Below, in pieces: positions 1 to 5,459 of a stretch of 6,188 bases of DNA (its first letter is position 1; every line of letters starts with the position of its first letter). The notes under the pieces are model-generated. The model made no database searches and was not told where the DNA came from. It saw only the letters and a program-made list of their open reading frames with translations. This stretch comes from Deltaproteobacteria bacterium (GTDB lineage: Bacteria; Myxococcota_A; UBA9160): the NCBI GenBank assembly GCA_003520425.1, contig DOUU01000295.1, forward strand, positions 45,948 to 52,135, in the 5' to 3' direction. Made by a program: the position numbers and the translations under genes.

Positions 1-1199
1 TTGAAGTCGTGGGCGATGCCGCCCGCCAGTCTGCCCACCGCCTCCATCTTTTGGGAATGCCGCAGCTCCTCTTCCAAACGGTGGCGCTCGCTCACATCGC
101 GCGCCGTCACCGCAAGCCCGTCCACGAGTGGAACGATCTGGTGTCTCAGCCACAGCGCATTGATCTCGGAGGCATGGGAAGCCAGCTCCTCTTCGAGGGG
201 CTCGCGCGTTTCCAACACCCGAACACCTTTTTTGAAGAAGAGCTCATGCGTCTCCGGCGAGAGCAGCTCCCGCAAAGGGCGGCCCAACACTCGGTTGCGA
301 CCCGCACGGGCGAGCTCGAGTGCACGCCGGTTGAGATCGACGACCCGGAAATCCTGGAGCTGACCTGTTCCATCCCGCACCGCTTCAAGAAGAACGAGGG
401 CGTCGAAACTGCCTTCTGCCGCAGCCCGGAACTGTTCATCCCTTCGGCGCAGCGCCTGTTCGGCCCGGCGTCGGGCGCTGACATCGCGAGCGATCAACAG
501 TCGCGCGCGCGGCCCGCTCTCGTCTCCAACCACAGACGAGCTGATTTCGTACGGCGCCTTCGTCCCGTCTTTCGCAAGGAACTCGGCCTCATAGAGCGTG
601 CTTCCCGCATCGGCCGCGGTCGAAGCGCCCCGAGACTCCTCCTGGAGTGATGGGGTCACGATCTGCGTGATCTGCATGCCCAGCATCTCTCCGGGCTTGT
701 ATCCGAGCGCACGCTCGCTTGAAGCATTCATGTACGTGATGCGCCCGGAAAGATCATGGGTGATCATGAGGTCCGGAGCCCGATCGATGATCCGCCGATA
801 ACCCCGCAAGCGCTTGGCATCGCGGGTATCTCGCGAGCCGACGTCCCGCAGCACGAGGAAGCACCCTCGCGCTCCATCGATCGAGAGCGGCGTGACCACC
901 ACCTCGAGCTCGAGCTCCGCGCCGTCCTCACGCAGCACCCGCGCAGGTGTGACCATTGCACCCAGTGTCCCGTCGAATAGCTCCCCGAGCGTCCCGCCCA
1001 GAGCACCGACCAGAATCGGTCGCAGCACCGTGCGCAGCGGAACTCCCGGAGCTCCGCCGCCCAAGAGACGACGGGCCTGCTCGTTCAGGGCCGTGATCAA
1101 TCCCTCGCGGATCAAAAGCGCGGGCTCCGCGAATCCCTGGACGAGTGCGACAATACCGTCATGACCGACTTCGCGTTCCTGCCAGGGCATGCGCGGCAT
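1..1199 (-). CDS. PAS-domain sensor histidine kinase, C-terminus cut by window edge
   Basis: Translating the minus strand from ATG 1199-1197 gives 399 uninterrupted residues to the window edge. The end is a classic HisKA dimerisation/phosphoacceptor helix (residues ~380-399, [17 protein letters not shown]), with the phosphorylated His at residue 397 (bases 9-11). Upstream are three PAS-like segments. One spans ~14-120 (weak, begins GIVALVQGF). One spans ~133-241 and is clear, with [18 protein letters not shown] followed by [11 protein letters not shown] and ending in [11 protein letters not shown]. One spans ~254-371 and ends in [17 protein letters not shown]. No hydrophobic membrane span or signal peptide is seen, so the kinase is probably cytoplasmic. 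By family knowledge it autophosphorylates on His397 and passes phosphate to a response regulator. The ATPase domain, and any receiver, lie outside the window. GGGGGA at about 1211-1216 could serve as a poor Shine-Dalgarno; ATG 1190 is an alternative start. The PAS ligand and the partner regulator cannot be told. Confidence 0.93.
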   Translation of the reverse strand, partial: MPRMPWQEREVGHDGIVALVQGFAEPALLIREGLITALNEQARRLLGGGAPGVPLRTVLRPILVGALGGTLGELFDGTLGAMVTPARVLREDGAELELEVVVTPLSIDGARGCFLVLRDVGSRDTRDAKRLRGYRRIIDRAPDLMITHDLSGRITYMNASSERALGYKPGEMLGMQITQIVTPSLQEESRGASTAADAGSTLYEAEFLAKDGTKAPYEISSSVVGDESGPRARLLIARDVSARRRAEQALRRRDEQFRAAAEGSFDALVLLEAVRDGTGQLQDFRVVDLNRRALELARAGRNRVLGRPLRELLSPETHELFFKKGVRVLETREPLEEELASHASEINALWLRHQIVPLVDGLAVTARDVSERHRLEEELRHSQKMEAVGRLAGGIAHDF

Positions 1200-1263
1200 G
1201 GCGGTCGGATCCCCCGTCGCAGCCTTTCGGTGCGCCCGCTGCGGAGCTTGAGCGAGGTTCAGC

Positions 1264-1277
1264 GCCTGCGGGCAGGC
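1264..1277. repeat. Short inverted repeat GCCTG/CAGGC
   Basis: A perfect 5-bp stem (1264-1268 with 1273-1277) encloses a CGGG loop. It lies 65 bases upstream of the kinase start and could fold in that gene's leader RNA or act as a protein site. Dyads this short are frequent by chance in GC-rich DNA. Confidence 0.25.
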
Positions 1278-1371
1278 TCGCCACGGAGAGAGATCGTACA
1301 CCGTCCGCGGCGTCGAAGATCGACAGGGTTGAATCCAGGGCCGCGAAACCTGGCTCCGGGCGCGCCGCATG

Positions 1372-1386
1372 CCGGGAGGCTCCCGG
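1372..1386. repeat. Perfect 6-bp inverted repeat CCGGGA/TCCCGG
   Basis: The arms at 1372-1377 and 1381-1386 are perfect and separated by GGC. No T-tract follows on either strand, so this is not an obvious intrinsic terminator. The position in the middle of the divergent spacer would suit an operator or a leader hairpin, but no regulator family can be assigned. Confidence 0.35.
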
Positions 1387-1581
1387 GGCTGCTCCTTCCC
1401 TCTGCGGGCCAAGAAGAGTCCAGGCGAACCGATCGAGCCGGCAGCCCTGGAGACAGCTCATGGATGCGACACGGAGGGCTGTCGGGGCGCAGATCGAGGC
1501 GGGCATCGACATCGGGAACGACGGGGAGCGGCCGCAGCAGAGCTCTTTTTGCACACCTCCCCCACGCGCCCGGCGCGCAGA

Positions 1582-1587
1582 TACAAT
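1582..1587 (+). promoter_or_regulatory. Possible -10 box (TACAAT) for plsB
   Basis: TACAAT matches five of six bases of the sigma-70 -10 consensus and is the most AT-rich hexamer near plsB. The best -35-like hexamer, TTGCAC at 1549-1554, is 27 bases away, too far for a standard promoter. A start about 7 bases downstream would fall at the beginning of the Shine-Dalgarno, leaving an unusually short leader. A perfect GC dyad at 1565-1577 sits where the -35 contacts would lie. The call is weak. Confidence 0.2.
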
Positions 1588-1597
1588 CCAGCAGATC

Positions 1598-1602
1598 GGA
1601 GG
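1598..1602 (+). promoter_or_regulatory. plsB: Shine-Dalgarno GGAGG that sets the plsB start
   Basis: GGAGG ends 10 bases before ATG 1613, within a usable spacing range, and is the strongest ribosome-binding site in the open frame. It supports ATG 1613 over earlier in-frame ATGs. The nearest competitor is ATG 1460, preceded by GGAGA at 1449-1453. Another ATG at 1605 is out of frame and meets a stop after three codons. Confidence 0.6.
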
Positions 1603-1612
1603 CCATGGGTCG

Positions 1613-4015
1613 ATGACGCGGGCTCATCCTGAAGAACCCCATTGGCCCCTCGCCCCCGCGGAAGGCGGGCGCCGGCGCGTGGTGTTCTTGCTCGACGCTT
1701 CGAGCGCTCTTGAGCGCCGGCTCCTGCTTGGCTGGATTGCCCGGAACGCCCCCACGGGCGACACCCCGGCGGCTTTCGATGTGCTGGAGATCCCACCCAC
1801 GCGGCGGCGTCCACGCAAGCCCCGACTCGATCCTCGATTTGAGGCTTGCGTGGCCGCACCCGACGATCCCCTGCTCGCCCCTTTGCGCGTGGCGTGGCAG
1901 CCCGAGGAGGTTGGGGGAGTTCGCGTCGCCCGCCTGCGGGACCTCGCCACCTTCGGCGATCCCCGGGATCCCGGTTGGCTGCGCCAGCGTTGGGTTCTCC
2001 GCCGTCACCGCGACCGGTGCCGCATCGTGGCGGGTGAACCTGCGCCCCTCTCCGAGCTGCGCGAGCGCTGGCATCGCGCTGCGGGAAGCGACTTCGCACA
2101 AACCACCGGACTCGCAGAGTTCGTCGCGCGACAGGCCGCGCTGTCGCTCGAGCGCGCAGAGAGGCGGATGCGCGGTGCGCGCTACAAGGTCCCGAGGTTC
2201 GTCCACGAGGACATCCTGAGCCGTGCCCCCTTCCGCGCGCGGCTCGCAACCCTCGCGCGCGAACTCAAACGCCCGGAGGCGGAGGTCGGCCGGGAAGCGG
2301 CCTCTGATCTGCGGGAAATCGCCGCCACCCACAGTCCCTACGTAATCGATCTCGTCGCCCATCTCATCCGCCTGCTCTACACCCTGGGCTACGGCGAGAC
2401 GCTGCGCTATGAGCGGACGCAGCTCGATCAGGTCGCAGCTCTGGCCCAGAGATACCCGGTCGTGTTTCTTCCCTCCCACAAGTCAAACCTCGATCATCTC
2501 GTCCTGCAGTACGCCCTTCACGAGAATGGTCTTCCCCCGAATCACACGGCGGGGGGGATCAACATGAACTTCTTCCCGGTAGGTCCCCTGGTGCGGAGAA
2601 GTGGCGTCTTTTTCATCCGCCGCAGTTTCAAGGACGACCCGATCTACAAGACGGTTCTCCACCATTACATCGACTACTTGATCGAGAAGCGTTTCCCGCT
2701 GGAATGGTACGTAGAAGGCGGTCGCTCGCGGTCTGGAAAGCTTCTGCCGCCCCGCTTTGGTCTGCTCTCCTATGTGGTCGACGCCTATCGCACAGGAAAA
2801 AGCGAGGACGTATTCCTGATCCCCGTCTCGATCGCATACGACCAGATCCAGGACGTCGGCGACTACGTCGCCGAACAACGCGGTGCGAAGAAGAGAAAAG
2901 AGAGCTTCTCGTGGTTTGTACGCGTGCTGCGGCAGCTGCGGCGCCGCTACGGCGAGATCTACATCCGATTCGGAGAGCCTCTCTCCCTCGCCAAAGCCAT
3001 CGGCGCACCCGACGCGCGGTCCTCGGGGGAGGAGGCGGCCGCGGGCGAGGAGGTGGGCCTCGCGGTCCAGAAGCTCGCATTCGAGGTCTCGGTGCGCATC
3101 AACCGCGCGACGCCGATCACGCCGACCTCCCTGGTGACGCTCGCCTTGCTCGGAAGCGGCGACCGGGCCCTGTCCGTCGACGAAACGGTCGAGGCGCTGC
3201 GTCGACTCGTGGCGTACGTGCGGCGTCGCGCGCTCCCCACGACCTGCGATCTTGAACTCGATACCAAAGAGGGCGTACAGCGGACGCTCGACCTGCTCGT
3301 AGACAGCGGAGTCGTCGCCTGCTTTGCCGAAGGGCCCGAAGCCGTCTACGCGATCGGGCCCGACCAGCACCTGACCGCCGCATACTACCGCAATACGATC
3401 ATCCACTTTTTCGTGAACGGAGCCATCGCGGAGCTCGCCCTGCTGCGTGCCGCGGAGGATGACGTCACCGACCGGACGGCGGAGTTCTGGGAGGAAGCGA
3501 TGCGCCTGCGGGACCTCCTCAAGTTCGAGTTCTTCTTTGCGGAAAAGGAGAAATTTCGGGGTGAACTGCGCCACGAGCTCGCGCTTCACGACGCCGAGTG
3601 GGAGAGCCGGTTCGCGCGCGGTCCTGCAGAGATCCTGGCGCTCGTGGCGCGGATCCGTCCGTTCAGCGCGCACCGCGTCCTGCGACCCTTTCTCGAGGCA
3701 TATCGCGTGGTGAGCGACGCGTTGGAACGTCAGGATGCCAGCACTCCTTACGATGAGAATGCCCTGCTCGGACAATGCCTCGCACTCGGCAAGCAGTATC
3801 GCCTCCAGCGGCGGATTCAAAGCGCAGAGTCGGTATCTCGCGTTCTGTTCGAAACAGCGCTTCGGCTCGCGCGCAACCGCGGCTTGCTCGAATCGGGGAT
3901 CCCCAACCTTGCGGTGCGACGCGCCGCCTTCGGACGCGAGATCCGTGAGGCGATCCGCCGCGTGGACGGGATCGCCGCTCTGGCCGCCTCGCGGCGCGCA
4001 GGCGTCATCGATTGA
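1613..4015 (+). CDS. plsB: Glycerol-3-phosphate 1-O-acyltransferase PlsB
   Basis: The 800-residue product is close to the 807 of E. coli PlsB. PlsB transfers an acyl group from acyl-ACP or acyl-CoA to the sn-1 position of glycerol-3-phosphate at the inner membrane, the first step of phospholipid synthesis. All four acyltransferase motifs are visible. Motif I is HKSNLD (His289 and Asp294, the catalytic HX4D pair); II is GVFFIRR at 331-337; III is YVEGGRSRSGK at 366-376; IV is IPVSIAYD at 403-410. The N-terminal ~160 residues (VVFLLDASSALERRLL, then FGDPRDP and RDRCRIVAGEPAPLSELRERW) resemble the N-domain of actinobacterial PlsB. The C-terminal helical domain (about 500-800, with YYRNTIIHFFVNGAIAE at 591-607) is intact. 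Residues ~463-481 are an Ala/Glu/Gly-rich linker. The start is chosen by the GGAGG and the family length. The gene stands alone, with no plsC or acp beside it. Confidence 0.96.
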   Translation: MTRAHPEEPHWPLAPAEGGRRRVVFLLDASSALERRLLLGWIARNAPTGDTPAAFDVLEIPPTRRRPRKPRLDPRFEACVAAPDDPLLAPLRVAWQPEEVGGVRVARLRDLATFGDPRDPGWLRQRWVLRRHRDRCRIVAGEPAPLSELRERWHRAAGSDFAQTTGLAEFVARQAALSLERAERRMRGARYKVPRFVHEDILSRAPFRARLATLARELKRPEAEVGREAASDLREIAATHSPYVIDLVAHLIRLLYTLGYGETLRYERTQLDQVAALAQRYPVVFLPSHKSNLDHLVLQYALHENGLPPNHTAGGINMNFFPVGPLVRRSGVFFIRRSFKDDPIYKTVLHHYIDYLIEKRFPLEWYVEGGRSRSGKLLPPRFGLLSYVVDAYRTGKSEDVFLIPVSIAYDQIQDVGDYVAEQRGAKKRKESFSWFVRVLRQLRRRYGEIYIRFGEPLSLAKAIGAPDARSSGEEAAAGEEVGLAVQKLAFEVSVRINRATPITPTSLVTLALLGSGDRALSVDETVEALRRLVAYVRRRALPTTCDLELDTKEGVQRTLDLLVDSGVVACFAEGPEAVYAIGPDQHLTAAYYRNTIIHFFVNGAIAELALLRAAEDDVTDRTAEFWEEAMRLRDLLKFEFFFAEKEKFRGELRHELALHDAEWESRFARGPAEILALVARIRPFSAHRVLRPFLEAYRVVSDALERQDASTPYDENALLGQCLALGKQYRLQRRIQSAESVSRVLFETALRLARNRGLLESGIPNLAVRRAAFGREIREAIRRVDGIAALAASRRAGVID

Positions 4016-4146
4016 AGGCGCCAGCGCGCCAAGCTCCCGCACCGTGCCCGGCCTGTGTCCGCATTCGCCCGCGGGCCTCTGCCGTGTCTGCGCTGCGGAT
4101 GCCTCTGGAGGGGAGATCGGCGCCCGGAAGGGCATTCCTCCGCGCG
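4016..4146. other. Convergent intergenic region
   Basis: The 131 bases between the stop codons of plsB and the minus-strand DUF523-DUF1722 gene contain no credible gene. Transcripts from both sides end here. GC-rich dyads include GGCGC/GCGCC right after the plsB stop (4017-4021 with 4026-4030), the palindrome GCCCGCGGGC at about 4068-4077, and the nested fold at 4107-4141. None has a U-tract, so factor-dependent termination is possible. Confidence 0.6.
4107..4141. terminator. Candidate bidirectional terminator-like fold without a T-tract
   Basis: Outer arms GGAGG (4107-4111) and CCTCC (4137-4141) enclose an inner GCCC/GGGC stem (4122-4125 with 4130-4133). On the plus strand the inner loop is GGAA, a stable GNRA tetraloop. 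The fold begins 6 bases beyond the stop of the minus-strand gene and 92 bases after plsB, where a shared terminator would be expected. The missing U-tract and the internal bulge argue against an efficient intrinsic terminator. Confidence 0.25.
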
Positions 4147-5130
4147 CTAGATGTGGTTGCGAAGCATCCGTTCCTTGGGATGGGGCTCGAGGTAGACCTG
4201 GTCCTCCAGGGAGGAGACCCCGTGATGCCGCGCGTGGTGGCGAATCAACGTGATCGGCACAGTCAGGGGGACGAGTCCGCGGCGGTATTCCCCGATCAGG
4301 GCAGCGAGTTCCGCCCGCGAAGCCGCATCCAGCCGAGTCTTGAAGTAACCAGCCAGATGCTCGAGTACGTTCGTATGACTGCGTTTCGTCGCAAGTTTCG
4401 AGAGCGCGCCCATGAACTCTCCTTCGTACCGAGCTTGCAGCTCCGGGCGCGGGATTTCTTTGGCTTTGGCGATGAGACGGCCCAGTCGCCTGTAGGCCTC
4501 GGGAGAATGTGCGAGCAACGTGAATCTGTAGGAAGCGTGAAAGGCGACGACACCGGCAAAAGTCCAGCGCCCGCCGAAAAAGGCCCGGAGCCGGTGATAG
4601 GCGAAGACCCGGACCACGAAATTCTCGCGCAGGCGTGGATTCCAAAGCCGCCCCTCTTCTTCGACCGGCAGAAGGGGATTCGCCGCGATGAGGGCACTCG
4701 CGAACAATCCCCGGCCTTCGCGTCGCGGTGGGCCCGTGCGCTCTTGCCCATACACGCGGACGCGTTCCATCCCGCAGCTCGGGGAGTCCTTTTTCAGCAC
4801 GTAGCCGGAGAGATCGAGGGCTGCGAGCGTCCGGACGCGCCGCGCGGCGAAACGACGCATCGGCCGCGTCCAGTCGCGTCCACTCTTGGGCGCTACGAGG
4901 TGCAGGCCCGCCGCATCTTGCTCGAGGCGGACGGGCTCGCGGGGAGTCCCCATGCCGAGCTCGACCTCCGGGCACACCGGCACCCATTCGACGAACCGAC
5001 CGAACGTGTCCGCGAGGAATCGGTCGCGCTTGTGACCACCATCGAAGCGCACTTCATGACCGAGGAGGCAGGCGGAAATTCCGATCCGGATCGGGCCTTG
5101 TCCGACGGCCTGCGGCACCTTCGGACTCAT
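4147..5130 (-). CDS. DUF523-DUF1722 fusion protein (YbgA-related), function unknown
   Basis: The 327-residue product has two domains. Residues ~14-160 are DUF523: IRIGISACLLGHEVRFDGGHKR at its start (split across 14-35), VCPEVELGMGTPREP at 52-66, LKKDSPSCG at 112-120. Cys21, Cys53 and Cys119 sit in these conserved motifs and could bind a metal or an Fe-S cluster (inference). Residues ~185-320 are DUF1722, the domain of E. coli YbgA, with FHASYRFTLLAHS at 197-209, HTNVLEHLAGYFK at 252-264 and the end motif DQVYLEPHPKE at 310-320. The fusion and its length are usual for the family. The reaction is unknown; YbgA is often linked to photolyase genes, but none is visible here. The frame is open back to 5346, but family similarity begins at residue ~14 from ATG 5130-5128, so I chose that start. 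No clear Shine-Dalgarno precedes it. Confidence 0.93.
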   Translation of the reverse strand: MSPKVPQAVGQGPIRIGISACLLGHEVRFDGGHKRDRFLADTFGRFVEWVPVCPEVELGMGTPREPVRLEQDAAGLHLVAPKSGRDWTRPMRRFAARRVRTLAALDLSGYVLKKDSPSCGMERVRVYGQERTGPPRREGRGLFASALIAANPLLPVEEEGRLWNPRLRENFVVRVFAYHRLRAFFGGRWTFAGVVAFHASYRFTLLAHSPEAYRRLGRLIAKAKEIPRPELQARYEGEFMGALSKLATKRSHTNVLEHLAGYFKTRLDAASRAELAALIGEYRRGLVPLTVPITLIRHHARHHGVSSLEDQVYLEPHPKERMLRNHI

Positions 5131-5355
5131 TGCTGCAACGTACCACGCCGCCCGGACGGGATCGCGCAAGAGCGCCAAGCCGACCTCGTTGCCGGTCCGC
5201 CACCGCAGGCACGCCTCGGCCCAGTGCCGCCCGCGACCCTCGTTCGGGCTTGCCGCGGCTCGCCGAGCGTGCGGGCGGTATGATTTCGCTTGAATGAGTG
5301 AGGTCGCTCCATCGACTCCCAGCCCACGCTGCCCTACACCCTCCACATGCCTTCC

Positions 5356-5455
5356 CTCTCGGTGAAAATCGGGCTGGCGAAGTGCACGCCGACATCGTCG
5401 ACGTCACCGAGAGCGCCTGCGCGCTCACAGGCTCGCAAGGACCCGTTGGAAACGG
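5356..5455 (+). promoter_or_regulatory. Structured leader (serial hairpins) of the PRPP synthetase gene
   Basis: Reading the plus strand shows four perfect stems in 100 bases. P1 pairs CTCTCGGTGA (5356-5365) with TCACCGAGAG (5404-5413), 10 bp over a 38-base interior. Inside it GGCG (5376-5379) can pair with CGCC (5387-5390). Next, GCCTG (5415-5419) pairs with CAGGC (5428-5432). Last, CCGTT (5443-5447) pairs with AACGG (5451-5455) around a GGA loop, ending 4 bases before the GTG start. The serial non-overlapping arrangement and the 10-bp perfect arms suggest a folded leader RNA, or for P1 alternatively a widely spaced protein-binding dyad. It matches no riboswitch class I can recall. That it regulates the gene is inference. 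Confidence 0.4.
5437..5441 (+). promoter_or_regulatory. Shine-Dalgarno AAGGA separated from the start by a hairpin
   Basis: AAGGA ends 18 bases before GTG 5460, too far for normal use. A perfect 5-bp hairpin (5443-5455) occupies most of that gap. If it folds, only 1 + 4 = 5 unpaired bases separate AAGGA from the start, a normal spacing. The alternative is a weak GGAA at 5448-5451, 8 bases from the start, which would itself be inside the hairpin loop and stem. Confidence 0.35.
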
Positions 5456-5459
5456 CCCG

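Larger units (their letters stand above)
1200..1612. promoter_or_regulatory. Divergent intergenic region between the kinase gene and plsB
   Basis: This 413-base spacer must hold the promoters of the minus-strand kinase gene and the plus-strand plsB. I see no convincing protein gene. The plus-strand frame in phase with plsB stays open back to 1145, but its translation is Arg/Pro/Ala-rich and matches nothing I recognise. Visible elements are small GC-rich dyads (1264-1277, 1335-1353, 1372-1386, 1565-1577), a T5 run at 1546-1550, a TACAAT hexamer at 1582-1587 and a strong Shine-Dalgarno at 1598-1602. No clear -35/-10 pair with standard spacing is seen on either strand, as is common in GC-rich genomes. 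Confidence 0.6.
5131..5459. promoter_or_regulatory. Divergent intergenic region upstream of the PRPP synthetase gene
   Basis: This 329-base spacer separates the minus-strand DUF523-DUF1722 gene from the plus-strand PRPP synthetase gene and should hold both promoters. The left part, 5131-5270, is GC-rich and shows nothing I can name. TATGAT at 5279-5284 is a possible plus-strand -10 box, but its best upstream hexamer, TTGCCG (5250-5255), is 23 bases away, so the promoter is uncertain. The right part, from 5356, is filled with inverted repeats described separately. A 38-codon plus-strand reading frame (5347-5463) has no Shine-Dalgarno and no recognisable product. Confidence 0.5.

Noticed and set aside
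9..650. 213-codon plus-strand frame in the kinase region
   Set aside because: The minus strand encodes PAS and HisKA motifs across it; the plus-strand translation has no domain.
1526..1550. GAGC/GCTC pair followed by five T residues, terminator-like
   Set aside because: The stem is only 4 bp with a 12-base loop, and no gene on the plus strand ends upstream of it.
1605..1616. Three-codon mini frame (ATG GGT CGA TGA) overlapping the plsB ATG
   Set aside because: The GGAGG is only 2 bases from this ATG, too close for initiation; a start-stop overlap this short is easily chance.
1259..2479. 406-codon open frame on the minus strand over the plsB 5' half
   Set aside because: It is antisense to the clearly PlsB N-domain, has low-complexity composition and shows no family resemblance.
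2483..4987. 834-codon open frame on the minus strand opposite plsB
   Set aside because: It is a shadow of plsB and the next gene: it covers both strands' real coding sequence, is Arg/Pro-rich with no recognisable domain, and arises from the GC-rich codon bias.
4012..5283. 423-codon plus-strand frame opposite the DUF523-DUF1722 gene
   Set aside because: The minus strand encodes two recognised conserved domains through the same interval; the plus-strand product looks like nothing known.
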